Part shown: piece by piece, positions 7,972 to 17,236 of the stretch
Position numbering within the stretch: position 1 is the first letter of the stretch
How the letters are laid out: each line of letters begins with the position of its first letter
NCBI RefSeq assembly: GCF_004920405.1
Contig: NZ_RFLV01000001.1
Coordinates: forward strand, 2,170,001 to 2,234,000
Origin: Pseudomonas leptonychotis
Lineage (GTDB): Bacteria; Pseudomonadota; Gammaproteobacteria; Pseudomonadales; Pseudomonadaceae
Reading direction: 5' to 3'
Length of the DNA stretch: 64,000 bases
The notes under the pieces: model-generated
Seen by the model: the letters and a program-made list of their open reading frames with translations, nothing else
Told to the model about the DNA's origin: nothing
The model's database searches: none
Program-made: the position numbers and the translations under genes

Positions 7972-9171
7972 ATGTCTGGTAATCGTGGCGTCGTCTACCT
8001 CGGCGCTGGCAAGGTCGAAGTGCAGAAAATCGACTATCCAAAAATGCAGGACCCGCGCGGCAAGAAGATCGAGCACGCGGTCATCCTCAAAGTGGTATCC
8101 ACCAATATCTGTGGCTCCGACCAGCACATGGTGCGCGGCCGTACCACGGCGCAAACCGGTCTGGTGCTGGGCCACGAGATCACCGGTGAGGTGATCGAGA
8201 AAGGCAGCGACGTCGAGAACCTGAAAATCGGCGACCTGGTGTCGGTGCCGTTCAACGTGGCGTGCGGCCGTTGCCGCAGCTGTAAAGAGCAACACACCGG
8301 CGTGTGCCTGTCGGTCAACCCCGCGCGCCCGGGCGGTGCCTACGGTTACGTCGACATGGGTGACTGGACCGGTGGCCAGGCCGAATACGCCATGGTGCCG
8401 TACGCCGATTTCAACCTGCTGAAACTGCCAGACCGCGAGCGGGCCATGGAGAAAATCCTCGACCTGACCTGTCTGTCCGACATTCTGCCCACTGGTTACC
8501 ACGGTGCCGTAACGGCTGGCGTCGGGCCGGGCAGCACCGTTTATATCGCCGGTGCGGGTCCGGTTGGCCTGGCCGCTGCCGCTTCGGCACGCTTGCTGGG
8601 TGCAGCGGTGGTGATCGTCGGTGACGTTAATCCGGTGCGCCTGGTGCATGCTAAATCCCAGGGTTTCGAGATTGCCGATCTGTCGCTGGATACGCCGCTG
8701 CACGAGCAGATTGCCGCACTACTGGGTGAGCCGGAAGTGGACTGTGCGATCGACGCGGTGGGCTTTGAGGCTCGCGGCCATGGTCACGAAGGCGTGCAGC
8801 ACGAAGCACCCGCCACCGTGCTCAACTCGTTGATGGGTGTGGTGCGGGTCGCCGGCAAAATTGGTATCCCCGGCCTTTACGTCACTGAAGATCCAGGCGC
8901 AGTCGATGCCGCGGCGAAGAAGGGCGCGCTGAGCATTCGTTTCGGCCTCGGCTGGGCCAAGTCGCACAGCTTCCATACCGGTCAGACGCCGGTGATGAAG
9001 TACAACCGCCAGCTGATGCAGGCGATCATGTGGGACCGTATCAACATCGCTGAAGTGGTCGGTGTGCAGGTCATCAGCCTGGACGACGCACCGCGTGGTT
9101 ACGGTGAGTTCGATGCCGGCGTGCCGAAGAAATTCGTCATCGACCCGCACAAGATGTTCAGCGCCTCCTGA
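7972..9171 (+). CDS. fdhA: Glutathione-independent formaldehyde dehydrogenase
   Basis: A 399-residue zinc-dependent medium-chain dehydrogenase that oxidises formaldehyde to formate with NAD+ without glutathione. Catalytic zinc ligands C47 (TNICGSDQH) and H68 (LGHEIT), and the structural-zinc cysteines C98, C101, C104 and C112, all match the P. putida enzyme. The Rossmann motif is AGAGPVGLAAA. The start chosen is ATG 7972 after AAGGAG (7959-7964); an in-frame extension 42 bp upstream lacks such a site. It clears formaldehyde escaping from sarcosine demethylation. A strong hairpin follows. Confidence 0.97.
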   Translation: MSGNRGVVYLGAGKVEVQKIDYPKMQDPRGKKIEHAVILKVVSTNICGSDQHMVRGRTTAQTGLVLGHEITGEVIEKGSDVENLKIGDLVSVPFNVACGRCRSCKEQHTGVCLSVNPARPGGAYGYVDMGDWTGGQAEYAMVPYADFNLLKLPDRERAMEKILDLTCLSDILPTGYHGAVTAGVGPGSTVYIAGAGPVGLAAAASARLLGAAVVIVGDVNPVRLVHAKSQGFEIADLSLDTPLHEQIAALLGEPEVDCAIDAVGFEARGHGHEGVQHEAPATVLNSLMGVVRVAGKIGIPGLYVTEDPGAVDAAAKKGALSIRFGLGWAKSHSFHTGQTPVMKYNRQLMQAIMWDRINIAEVVGVQVISLDDAPRGYGEFDAGVPKKFVIDPHKMFSAS

Positions 9172-9186
9172 TAGGTTGATAAACCT

Positions 9187-9223
9187 TCGCGGTTAAAGCC
9201 CCCCTAGGAGGCTTTAACCGCGA
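9187..9223 (+). terminator. Hairpin after fdhA
   Basis: A perfect 14-bp stem, TCGCGGTTAAAGCC (9187-9200) and GGCTTTAACCGCGA (9210-9223), with a 9-nt loop, 15 bp past the fdhA stop. No T-run follows, and the arms resemble the REP core, so it may act as an mRNA 3'-end stabiliser. A second dyad, AGCGCTGC-N6-GCAGCGCT, lies at 9243-9264. Confidence 0.55.
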
Positions 9224-9434
9224 CACGCGCGTTCTCCCGTATAGCGCTGCCGCGCCGCAGCGCTTTGGCAATGGCGACTCCAGCACCACAAGCAGTCGCG
9301 CGCAGGCGCTCAGTTGATCAGTGGGGGTGATGTCCTATTGCCATTTTTCGTGGTCGTTCCAACCACCTGTGCCCAAGTGATCGGCTACGCTGGTGAGTAA
9401 CCGAACAGTTATTGCCCTCGCCCAGGTGCGTTAA

Positions 9435-10661
9435 ATGCTGAAGTGCATCGCTGTGGCCGACGTGCGTGTCGGTATGTATATCCATGAGTTTTGTGGTTCA
9501 TGGATGGACCATCCCTTCTGGAAGTCCAAGTTTCTGCTGGAATCCGAGAAAGATCTGTTGCGGATCAAGGCCAGCAGCATCAGTGAGCTGTGGATCGATA
9601 TCAGTAAAGGGCTGGATGTTGAAGTCGGGGCTGCAAGTGCCAGCGCCGAAGAGGTGGCGGCACAAACCAACGCCAAGTTGATGGCTGTTGTGCAGAACCC
9701 GCCGGTGATTCGATCGGTGTCGATGGACGATGAACTGCAGCGTGCAGTTAAGCTCTGCGCCAATGCCAAAGCGGCAGTAATCAGCATGTTTAGCGATGCG
9801 CGCATGGGCCAGGCATTGCAGTTCGAACAGGCCGGTGAGTTGGTTGAAGAAATTTCCGACTCGGTTATGCGGCACCCCAATGCGCTGATCAGCCTGGCGC
9901 GGCTGAAAAATGCCGATGAATACACCTATATGCATTCGGTGGCTGTATGTGCGCTGATGATTGCGCTGGCGCGTCAGCTTGGTCTTGAGGATGTGCAGGT
10001 GCGTGAGGCTGGGCTCGCCGGCTTGTTGCATGACATCGGCAAAATGGCCATTTCCAATGACATATTGAACAAGCCTGATAAGTTGACCGACCGCGAGTTT
10101 GCGACGATGCGTAGCCACCCTATGGCGGGTTCGCACATGCTGATTGAGAGCAAGCAGGTGAGTGCGTTGGTATTGGATGTGTGCCTGCATCACCACGAAA
10201 AGATGGATGGCAGTGGTTATCCGCATCGCCTGGCTGGCGAGCAAATCAGCCTGTATGCGCGCATGGGCGCGGTGTGTGATGTCTACGACGCGATTACTTC
10301 CGACCGGGCCTATAGAAAAGGCTGGGACCCAGCTGAGTCGATCCGCAAAATGGCTGAGTGGAAAGGCCATTTCGACCCCGTGGTATTCCAGGCCTTTGTC
10401 AAAACCGTGGGTATTTACCCAGTGGGCTCACTGGTGCGTTTGGAAAGCGGGCGCATCGGTGTGGTCATGGAGCAGCAGACCAAATCCTTGCTGATGCCGA
10501 AGGTCAAGGTGTTCTTCTCGGCCAAATCGAAAGCGCCGATCGAGCAGGAAGTGATCGACCTGAGCAAGTTGGTCGGGCGCGACAAGATCGTCAGTCGCGA
10601 GTCCGCCGAGGCGTGGGGCTTTCGCCATGTTGACGAGCTCTGGAGCGGCCTATCGGGCTAA
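9435..10661 (+). CDS. HD-GYP domain phosphodiesterase (DUF3391 N-terminus)
   Basis: A 408-residue cytoplasmic protein. The N-terminus (about 1-125; begins MLKCIAVADVRVGMYIHEF) is the DUF3391 domain often fused to HD-GYP. The HD-GYP domain spans about 140-320, with the metal-binding pair H199-D200 in LLHDIGK, the HHEKMDGSGYP signature (G261-Y262-P263), and a downstream DAITSDRAYR motif. All key residues are present, so c-di-GMP hydrolysis is expected. No REC or membrane segment. It stands alone, 177 bp upstream of a chemoreceptor; a motility link is inference. Confidence 0.9.
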   Translation: MLKCIAVADVRVGMYIHEFCGSWMDHPFWKSKFLLESEKDLLRIKASSISELWIDISKGLDVEVGAASASAEEVAAQTNAKLMAVVQNPPVIRSVSMDDELQRAVKLCANAKAAVISMFSDARMGQALQFEQAGELVEEISDSVMRHPNALISLARLKNADEYTYMHSVAVCALMIALARQLGLEDVQVREAGLAGLLHDIGKMAISNDILNKPDKLTDREFATMRSHPMAGSHMLIESKQVSALVLDVCLHHHEKMDGSGYPHRLAGEQISLYARMGAVCDVYDAITSDRAYRKGWDPAESIRKMAEWKGHFDPVVFQAFVKTVGIYPVGSLVRLESGRIGVVMEQQTKSLLMPKVKVFFSAKSKAPIEQEVIDLSKLVGRDKIVSRESAEAWGFRHVDELWSGLSG

Positions 10662-10838
10662 GTGCGTGAGCAGAGGTCAGTGGTGCTTTGCGGGTACCTC
10701 TGTGACGGACTGTTGCGCATCCTCATCTATGCTCCTATTCATGGATATCGGCAGGCGCGTTGCTTGGGCGTGCTTCTTGCTTGAAGTTTTGCTTTGGCGT
10801 GCCCTTGAAGTTGGCGCGCTCCACAGGTTGAGGTAGGT

Positions 10839-12869
10839 ATGACTGGAGTACTCAAACCGGGTGTGCGATTGCTGGAGCGTTTTAGCTTCGCGCGCAAGTT
10901 TCAGCTGGTGTTTGTTCTGTTTGCGTTGCCGCTAGGGTTTTCGCTGTGGGTGATCGGCAGCAATTACCTTGAACGGCTCAACGCGATCGACCATGAGCTG
11001 GAAGGCATCAATGCCTTGCAGGGCATGGCCGGCGTGCAGCAGGAGTTGATTGAACAGCGCACGCTGTTATCGCGTTGGAAAGGCACTGAGAAAGCCGCCG
11101 AAGCGCTGTTGCGTGAACGCGCCAGTGGTCTTGAACCCGCCCTGCAAGCACTGGAACAGCCGCTTAAATCCAAGTTGCTCAGCAATCAGGCCCGCCAACA
11201 TTTACAGGGGCTTAGCGCGGCACAGGCTGAATTGAGTATCGATGTGTTGGGTAAGTTAGCCCTGCCCGATGCCCTCGAACGTTACCAAAAGAACCTGCTT
11301 AGCCTGCTCGCCCTGCGTGAGCAGGTGGCTACCGACAGTGGTCTGATCCTCGATCCTCAGCTCGACACCTACCTGATGATGGAGCAATTGACTTACACCC
11401 TGCCGCGCTTGCTCGAACAGCTGGGCAGCTTTGCCAGCCAAGGCTATGGCGCGGTGGTGTCGGAGCATTTCACTCTGCAGAGCAGGGTGCTGATTCGCGA
11501 TCTACGGCGCAGTCTGGATGAGTCGCGTAGCCAGCTACTTAAGGCTCAGTCCACGCTCAAGTTAGAGGCACCGCGTGCGATGCGTCAGCTACAAGGGCCT
11601 TACGATGAAGCATTGCAGGGTTACGAAGCCTTCCTCTCGGGTATCGACCGCGACATGTTCGACGCCAGCCCGATGACGTTGACGCCGGAGCAGTTCGTGC
11701 AGCGTAGCGATGCTCTACAGGGCCAGTTACTCGGCTTGCAGACGGCGTTGTACCAGCAGTTTGTCGCGAGCCTCGGCGAGTACCGACAGAAAGCGCTGGT
11801 CGCGATGGTCGAAGTGATCGGTGTGTTCAGCCTGCTAACCCTGCTGGCGCTGTATGTCTTGTTCTGCCTCAATGCTTCAATCCGTCGTAGCACAGCCGGG
11901 ATCATCCAGGCCGCCGAAGGCTTGCGTGATGGTGACCTGCGCGTGCGCATGCAGGTGCATGGTGCGGATGATCTGGCCAGCATCGCCATGGCTCTGAATA
12001 CGGCAGTTGATCAGTTGCGCGGCTCCATGCAAGGGGTCAATCAGCAGAGCCAGCAACTGGGCGGTACCGTGCAGATGCTCAATGGCGAGGCGCGTAATGC
12101 GTTGGAGTCGGTGGAGCAGCAGCAGGCGCAGATGAGCCAAATTGCCGCCGCCGCCACGCAAATGGCCGCCACCGCACAGAGCGTGGCGCAGAGCTGTGAA
12201 CAGGCGGCGGTGGAAGCCAACCAAACCCGCGAGATCGCCAATCAAAGTAACCAGCGCAGCAACCGCACCAGCCAGAGCATGCGTCAGCTCAGCAGTCGTC
12301 TGGGTGACAGCGCCACCACCTTGCAACAACTACGCGTACAGACTGAGCAGATCACCCGCGTGGTGGATGTGATCAAGGGGATTGCCGAGCAAACCAACTT
12401 GCTGGCACTTAACGCTGCCATCGAAGCCGCGCGCGCGGGCGAGCAGGGTCGTGGCTTTGCGGTGGTTGCCGACGAGGTGCGTTCACTGTCGCAGCGCACG
12501 CAGAACTCCACCGCAGAAATTGCCGAAACCGTGGGCAACCTGCATCGCGTAGTGGGCCAGTCGGTCACCCAGATGGAAGAAGCCGTACGCCAGGCCGAAG
12601 GTGATGTCGGCAGTGTATTGGCCATGGGTGAGGACCTGGACGCCATTGTCGAGTCAGTGCAACTGGTGACCGATCGCTTGGCGCAAATCGCCACCGCCGC
12701 CGAGCAGCAAGCGGCCACGGCTGATGAGGTCAGCGGCAATATTCAGCAGGTCGATCAGGCCGCCAGCGCCTTGCTTGAGAGCGCACAGGCGGTGAGTCAC
12801 GCCGCCGAGCAACTGCGTCAGGGCAGCCAGGTGTTGGAGCAAAACACCGCGCGCTTCAAGCTCGATTGA
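10839..12869 (+). CDS. Methyl-accepting chemotaxis protein
   Basis: A 676-residue transmembrane chemoreceptor. TM1 lies at about 20-42; a large all-helical periplasmic region follows (about 45-305), containing a [10 protein letters not shown] segment and resembling helical-bundle or NIT-like sensors; TM2 is at about 308-335, then HAMP, then the signalling domain with the conserved hairpin tip [20 protein letters not shown] and [12 protein letters not shown]. Ligand unknown. It is preceded by an HD-GYP gene and followed by repeat sequence. No che genes nearby, so it presumably feeds a chemosensory array encoded elsewhere. Confidence 0.93.
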   Translation: MTGVLKPGVRLLERFSFARKFQLVFVLFALPLGFSLWVIGSNYLERLNAIDHELEGINALQGMAGVQQELIEQRTLLSRWKGTEKAAEALLRERASGLEPALQALEQPLKSKLLSNQARQHLQGLSAAQAELSIDVLGKLALPDALERYQKNLLSLLALREQVATDSGLILDPQLDTYLMMEQLTYTLPRLLEQLGSFASQGYGAVVSEHFTLQSRVLIRDLRRSLDESRSQLLKAQSTLKLEAPRAMRQLQGPYDEALQGYEAFLSGIDRDMFDASPMTLTPEQFVQRSDALQGQLLGLQTALYQQFVASLGEYRQKALVAMVEVIGVFSLLTLLALYVLFCLNASIRRSTAGIIQAAEGLRDGDLRVRMQVHGADDLASIAMALNTAVDQLRGSMQGVNQQSQQLGGTVQMLNGEARNALESVEQQQAQMSQIAAAATQMAATAQSVAQSCEQAAVEANQTREIANQSNQRSNRTSQSMRQLSSRLGDSATTLQQLRVQTEQITRVVDVIKGIAEQTNLLALNAAIEAARAGEQGRGFAVVADEVRSLSQRTQNSTAEIAETVGNLHRVVGQSVTQMEEAVRQAEGDVGSVLAMGEDLDAIVESVQLVTDRLAQIATAAEQQAATADEVSGNIQQVDQAASALLESAQAVSHAAEQLRQGSQVLEQNTARFKLD

Positions 12870-12922
12870 GGGGCTGTCTGCGATCTGCTGCGCGTCGGCC
12901 CTGCTGCGTTAAAAGCAGCTAG

Positions 12923-13045
12923 GTAGGGTGGGTTAGCGGCGCAAAGCACTGTGCTTGGGCGTAGCCGCCGAGGCCGAGCGCCGCGTAACCCACCGGTACG
13001 ATAGCCTTGCGCTCCGTTGCGGTGGGTTACGGCGCATCCATATCC
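12923..13045. repeat. Intergenic GTAGGGTGGGTTAGC element, truncated copy
   Basis: GTAGGGTGGGTTAGC at 12923-12937 is identical to the left end of the 164-bp element at 63656. Internal blocks GCCGCGTAACCC and GGTGGGTTACGGCGCATCC recur in the same order, but the right terminal repeat is missing and another palindrome begins 16 bp later. The 348-bp gap between the chemoreceptor and creB holds these two repeats and no gene I can support. Confidence 0.75.
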
Positions 13046-13061
13046 GCACAACCTTTTAGAC

Positions 13062-13125
13062 GTAGCCCGGATGTAATCCGGGGATACCTGCTCTCGCCAC
13101 CATTCCCGGATTCCATCCGGGCTAC
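13062..13125. repeat. GTAGCCCGGAT palindrome
   Basis: Left arm GTAGCCCGGATGTAATCCGG begins at 13062; the inverse right arm ends with CCATCCGGGCTAC at 13125. The arms are about 21 bp with one mismatch, around a loop of about 20 nt. It lies 92 bp before creB and resembles widespread Pseudomonas intergenic palindromes. Confidence 0.75.
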
Positions 13126-13217
13126 AAGAGGCTGTGCATTCGGCCTTTCGGCTTGCCCTTGACGCTGGCAGCGGCCTGCCGCAGGCTCCTCGCCGAGTTG
13201 CCACGAGCAGGACGCCC

Positions 13218-13904
13218 ATGCCGCATATTCTGATTGTCGAAGACGAAGCCGCGATCGCCGATACGCTGATCTTTGCCCTGCAAAGTGAAGGCTTTACCAC
13301 CACGTGGATGAGCCTGGCCGAGCAGGCCCTGACGGAGCAGCAACGCAACCCCGCCGACCTGCTGATTCTCGATGTTGGCCTGCCGGATATCAGCGGCTTT
13401 GAAGCCTGTAAGCGCTTACGGCGATTCTCCGAGGTGCCGGTGATTTTTCTTACCGCGCGTAGCGAGGAAATCGACCGCGTGGTGGGGTTGGAAATTGGCG
13501 CCGACGATTATGTGGTCAAGCCTTTTAGCCCGCGTGAAGTGGCGGCGCGGGTCAAGGTCATCCTCAAACGTATGGCCCCGCGCGACCTACCGGCCGCCAG
13601 TTCTACTAACGTACCGTTCCAGTTGGATGTCGACCGGGTGCAGATCCACTACCACGGCCAGCTACTGAGCCTCACACGTCATGAATTCCGTTTGCTGCAA
13701 AGCCTGCTGGCGCAACCCGAGCGGGTGTTCTCCCGCGAGCAGTTGCTCGACGGTCTGGGCGTCGCGGCTGATGTGGGTTATGAGCGCACCATCGACAGCC
13801 ATATCAAAAGCCTGCGCGCCAAACTGCGCCAGGTGAGCGCTGATGCTGAGCCGATTCAGACCCATCGCGGCCTGGGGTATAGCTATTCACCGAGGCACGC
13901 CTGA
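13218..13904 (+). CDS. creB: Response regulator CreB
   Basis: A 228-residue OmpR-family regulator. Receiver domain (1-120) with acidic pocket E8/D9 and phospho-acceptor D52 in LLILDVGLPD, and the conserved lysine in DYVVKPFSPREV; C-terminal winged helix (about 135-225) with the recognition region YERTIDSHIKSLRAKLR. The start is ATG 13218 (MPHILIVEDE); the in-frame codons upstream fall in repeat sequence. It overlaps creC by one base (TGATG), so the pair is translationally coupled. In P. aeruginosa CreBC responds to PBP4 inhibition and controls creD, biofilm and fitness genes. The identification also rests on creD being in the same window. Confidence 0.93.
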   Translation: MPHILIVEDEAAIADTLIFALQSEGFTTTWMSLAEQALTEQQRNPADLLILDVGLPDISGFEACKRLRRFSEVPVIFLTARSEEIDRVVGLEIGADDYVVKPFSPREVAARVKVILKRMAPRDLPAASSTNVPFQLDVDRVQIHYHGQLLSLTRHEFRLLQSLLAQPERVFSREQLLDGLGVAADVGYERTIDSHIKSLRAKLRQVSADAEPIQTHRGLGYSYSPRHA

Positions 13905-15337
13905 TGCCCTTGGGGATACGCATCTTTCTGGTGTACTTCCTGTTTGTTGGCCTGGCCGGCTGGTTCGTCCTGAGTACGGTGATGGACGAAATCCGCCCCG
14001 GCGTGCGCCAGAGCACCGAGGAAACCCTGGTCGATACTGCCAACCTGCTGGCGGAAATTTTGCGTGATGAGGTCAAGGCCGGGCGCTTGCAGCAGAGCCG
14101 TTTACCTCAGGTGTTGCAGGCTTACGGGCAGCGCCAGCCGCAGGCGCAAATCTGGGGCGTGGAGAAGACTCAGGTTAACCATCGCATCTATGTCACCGAC
14201 GCCAAGGGTATGGTTTTGCTCGACTCTACGGGTGCAGCGGTGGGGCAGGACTATTCACGTTGGAACGATGTGCTGCGTACCCTGCGTGGCGAGTACGGCG
14301 CGCGATCGACCAAGGAAGACCCGAGCGATCCGGATTCCTCGGTGATGTATGTGGCCGCGCCGATTATGGACGGTGCGCAGATTATCGGCGTGGTCTCGGT
14401 GGCCAAACCCAATCGCACGCTGCAGCCTTACATTGAACGCTCCGAGCAGCGCCTGGCCTGGCTTGGCGGTGGCTTGATCGTATTGGGCTTATTGATTGGT
14501 GCATTTCTCTCCTGGTGGCTCAGTGCCGCGCTGCGCAAGCTGACCCGTTATGCCCAGGCGGTCAGCGCCGGGCAGCGTGCGGAGTTGCCCAGCGTACGTG
14601 GCGGCGAGTTGGCGCAATTGGCCGAGGCCATCGAGCGCATGCGCACCGAGCTGGAGGGCAAGGCCTATGTCGAGCGCTACGTGCACACCCTGACCCACGA
14701 GCTGAAAAGCCCGTTGGCGGCGATTCGCGGTGCGGCGGAACTGCTCGATGGTGAGATGCCAAGTGAGCAACGCCAGCGCTTCGTCGCCAATATCGAGCAG
14801 GAAAGTGAGCGCATGCAGCAGCTGATCGAGCGCCTGCTGCACCTGGCCCAGGTCGAGCAGCGTCAAGGACTGGAGGAGCAAGTGGCGGTGCCGCTACGGG
14901 CGTTGGTCGATGGCCTATTGCAGGCGCAAATGGCGCGCATCGAAGCCGCGCATTTACAGATTGAACAGCTGGTTTCACCCGAACTAAGTGCCTGCGGCGA
15001 GGCGTTTTTGCTGCGCCAGGCCGTGGCTAATCTGCTTGATAACGCCCTGGATTTTACCCCGCCCGGTGGGCTGATCCGCTTCAGTGCCGAGGTCCATGGC
15101 GGGCAGGTCGAGCTGCGCCTGTTCAACCAGGGCGAGCCGATCCCCGACTACGCGTTGGCGCGCTTGAGCGAACGTTTCTATTCTCTGCCTCGCCCCAACA
15201 ATGGGCGCAAGAGCACCGGTTTGGGGCTTAATTTTGTCGAGGAAGTGATGCAACTGCACGGCGGCGAATTACGCATCGGTAATGTCACCGGCGGGGTTGA
15301 GGCGTGGTTGCGCTTGCCGCGTTTTACCGAGCGCTGA
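13904..15337 (+). CDS. creC: Sensor histidine kinase CreC
   Basis: A 477-residue inner-membrane kinase: TM1 at about 7-27, a periplasmic sensor region (about 28-185), TM2 at about 187-208, HAMP, HisKA with H265 in LTHELKSPLAAIRGAAELL, and an HATPase with N-box NLLDNALDF and G-box STGLGLNFVEEV. Length agrees with CreC of P. aeruginosa and E. coli (474 aa). Unlike in P. aeruginosa, creD does not follow directly: ten genes (about 7.9 kb) lie between. Confidence 0.93.
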   Translation: MPLGIRIFLVYFLFVGLAGWFVLSTVMDEIRPGVRQSTEETLVDTANLLAEILRDEVKAGRLQQSRLPQVLQAYGQRQPQAQIWGVEKTQVNHRIYVTDAKGMVLLDSTGAAVGQDYSRWNDVLRTLRGEYGARSTKEDPSDPDSSVMYVAAPIMDGAQIIGVVSVAKPNRTLQPYIERSEQRLAWLGGGLIVLGLLIGAFLSWWLSAALRKLTRYAQAVSAGQRAELPSVRGGELAQLAEAIERMRTELEGKAYVERYVHTLTHELKSPLAAIRGAAELLDGEMPSEQRQRFVANIEQESERMQQLIERLLHLAQVEQRQGLEEQVAVPLRALVDGLLQAQMARIEAAHLQIEQLVSPELSACGEAFLLRQAVANLLDNALDFTPPGGLIRFSAEVHGGQVELRLFNQGEPIPDYALARLSERFYSLPRPNNGRKSTGLGLNFVEEVMQLHGGELRIGNVTGGVEAWLRLPRFTER

Positions 15338-15483
15338 CGGCGTATGTGGCACCGACCTTGCTGGCCCCGGGTGGTTGCGCTGAATCCGCACAGATGCTCT
15401 GATCGGAGCAGCGGGAGGCTTACCCACAGTCGCCCGGCGCACTATCCTCAATGTCTAATAAGAAACAGAGCAGGAGCCACTGC

Positions 15484-15918
15484 ATGATCACAGTCGCCGA
15501 GATACTCCGCGCTAAGCCACAGGCCGCTGTTTACAGCGTCACCCCGACTACTTCGGTGCTCGATGCCATCAAGCTGATGGCCGAAAAGGGCATCGGTGCG
15601 TTGGTGGTGTTGGACAAGGGCCGCCTGGCCGGCATCGTCAGCGAGCGTGACTACGCCCGTAAAATCGTGCTGCTGGAGCGCTCGGCTTCAGATATTGCCA
15701 TCAGCGAAATTATGACAGCAGATGTCCTGACCGTTGGCCTGCGTGACACCTCGCAGCACTGCATGCAGCTGATGACCGACCGCCATTTACGTCACCTGCC
15801 TGTCTTGGGCGACGGTGAGCTGATCGGTCTGTTGTCGATTGGTGACTTGGTCAAACACACCATCGCCGAACAGGCCAGCCTGATCCAACAACTGGAGCAG
15901 TACATTCGCGGCGAATAA
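15484..15918 (+). CDS. Two-CBS-domain protein
   Basis: A 144-residue cytoplasmic protein made of two CBS motifs (about 8-65 and 75-135), seen as DAIKLMAEKGIGALVVLD...GIVSERDYARKIV and MQLMTDRHLRHLPVLGDGELIGLLSIGDLVK. Such stand-alone Bateman modules usually bind adenine nucleotides; the target is unknown. The start chosen is ATG 15484 (MITVAEILRAKP) with GCAGGAGCC upstream; an in-frame ATG at 15451 is less well supported. It precedes a GNAT gene by 27 bp. Confidence 0.92.
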   Translation: MITVAEILRAKPQAAVYSVTPTTSVLDAIKLMAEKGIGALVVLDKGRLAGIVSERDYARKIVLLERSASDIAISEIMTADVLTVGLRDTSQHCMQLMTDRHLRHLPVLGDGELIGLLSIGDLVKHTIAEQASLIQQLEQYIRGE

Positions 15919-15945
15919 GCCGGGACGGATAACAGGGATAGGTCG

Positions 15946-16392
15946 ATGGATATTCGCCGCGTCGAGGCCGGTGAGCTGGATGCATTGCTTGCGTTGTATG
16001 AGCATTTACACCCTAACGATCAACCATTGCCGGAACGCCGTCAGGTTGAAACGGTGTGGCAGGCGATCATGGCCAATCCTTCTCACCGTTGTTTGGGCCT
16101 GTACCTCGATGAGCAGCTGGTGGCCAGTTGCAGCATTAACCTGGTCGCCAATCTCACGCGCGGTTGCAGGCCCTTAGCCCTGGTCGAAAACGTAGTGACC
16201 CATGCTGAGTATCGCGGGTGTGGCTACGGTCAGGCGTTGCTGGCACACGCCTTGGCCTTTGCCTGGGAACAGGGCTGCTACAAAGTCATGCTGATGACCA
16301 GCAGCCAGGATCCGGCCACGCTGCGCTTCTATGAGGCGGCGGGCTTTGATCGGCATGACAAGCAGGCATTTATCGCCAAGCCACCGCTCTAA
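15946..16392 (+). CDS. GNAT family N-acetyltransferase
   Basis: A 148-residue single-domain GNAT. The acetyl-CoA-binding motif is seen as VVTHAEYRGCGYGQALLAHAL (pattern RGxGxG/A) at about 84-104, and the C-terminal RFYEAAGFDR strand is typical. Substrate unknown. It follows the CBS gene closely and overlaps the convergent DinB-like gene by 4 bp. Confidence 0.9.
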   Translation: MDIRRVEAGELDALLALYEHLHPNDQPLPERRQVETVWQAIMANPSHRCLGLYLDEQLVASCSINLVANLTRGCRPLALVENVVTHAEYRGCGYGQALLAHALAFAWEQGCYKVMLMTSSQDPATLRFYEAAGFDRHDKQAFIAKPPL

Positions 16393-16895
16393 GGTTTGCG
16401 GCGCTGCGGCTCGGTCTGATGCAGAAAGCGTGTGTAAATATCCCTTGGTGGGGCCAACTGCAGCTGCGCCATGATTCGGCCGACTGCACCTCGGTGGTAA
16501 CCACCATGGGTGATGATGTGCGCGAGCATTTCTTCACGGCTCATACAGCCGGTATCGCCATCGACAAAATTGAAGTTCAAGCGCTCGGCCAGCTGTTCAG
16601 CACTTAGCCCTGCGGCATAGTCCAGATACCAACGATCAGTCTCCACTACAGCTTGGCGCAGCGCTTCCAGCGTGGGCGTTTCGGTGGTGTTGGTGGCGTT
16701 GTAGTGATGGCTAATCCCCTGCAAGTTGGCGGCAAAGATGCACTCGACCACATGGATGTGATTGAGGATGCGCAGGGCCGCGTGCAGCTCCGCTTGCTGG
16801 GTGACGGAATCAAGGCGTTGTAAATCAGTCAATAACTCTTGATTGGCCCAGGCTTTGTACTGCAGCAGTGAGGTTAATAGGTGGGCGTTGCTCAT
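16389..16895 (-). CDS. DinB family protein
   Basis: A 168-residue four-helix-bundle protein of the DinB/YfiT-like superfamily. The likely metal-binding histidines are in LNHIHVVECIF, and in HIITHGGYHRGAVG, which matches the C-terminal HxxxHxxx motif. Many members are metal-dependent transferases that use low-molecular-weight thiols; the actual reaction here is unknown. Convergent with the GNAT gene. Full length. Confidence 0.88.
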   Translation of the reverse strand: MSNAHLLTSLLQYKAWANQELLTDLQRLDSVTQQAELHAALRILNHIHVVECIFAANLQGISHHYNATNTTETPTLEALRQAVVETDRWYLDYAAGLSAEQLAERLNFNFVDGDTGCMSREEMLAHIITHGGYHRGAVGRIMAQLQLAPPRDIYTRFLHQTEPQRRKP

Positions 16896-17024
16896 AAATG
16901 ACCTTAAATACGCAGGTGAGCTAAATAGGCTGATGAACCCGCTACGGTTGTGCCCGCGTGATAGTGCTGTGCGGTTCTAGCGTGGCGCGCATACTGATAT
17001 TTCAATAACTCTGAGGTGACAACT

Positions 17025-17177
17025 ATGACCCTTGCCCTTACTCCGCTACTTTCGTTGATTGCCGGCATTTTGATTCTGATTGTGCCGCGTCTGCTTAATT
17101 ACATCGTGGCGATTTATCTGATTGTGGTTGGCTTGGTCGGCATATTTGGCACCGGTAATTTCAATCTGAGTTTTTAA
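17025..17177 (+). CDS. Small DUF3096-type membrane protein
   Basis: A 50-residue protein beginning MTLALTPLLSLIAGILILIV and ending in FGTGNFNLSF. Two hydrophobic helices (about 6-21 and 26-43) are joined by PRLLNY, the pattern of DUF3096 proteins found in many proteobacteria. GAGGTGAC lies 7-14 bp before the ATG. No function is known. A GC-rich hairpin follows. Confidence 0.82.
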   Translation: MTLALTPLLSLIAGILILIVPRLLNYIVAIYLIVVGLVGIFGTGNFNLSF

Positions 17178-17178
17178 C

Positions 17179-17214
17179 CGCGGCGCAGCCTCGGCTGTGT
17201 CCGGGGCTGCCGCG
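17179..17214 (+). terminator. GC-rich hairpin after DUF3096 gene
   Basis: CGCGGC-gc-AGCC pairs with GGCT-GCCGCG around a loop of about 14 nt. It starts two bases past the stop and lies between convergent genes. There is no T-run, so termination is uncertain. Confidence 0.4.
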
Positions 17215-17236
17215 TGAATCAGCGGTAATGCAGCCG

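Noticed and set aside
10627..10836. 69-codon frame between HD-GYP and chemoreceptor genes
   Set aside because: It begins inside the HD-GYP gene in another frame and lacks a ribosome-binding site.
13134..13217. N-terminal extension of CreB
   Set aside because: Receiver domains begin at the conserved MPHILIVEDE; the upstream codons start at the edge of a palindrome.
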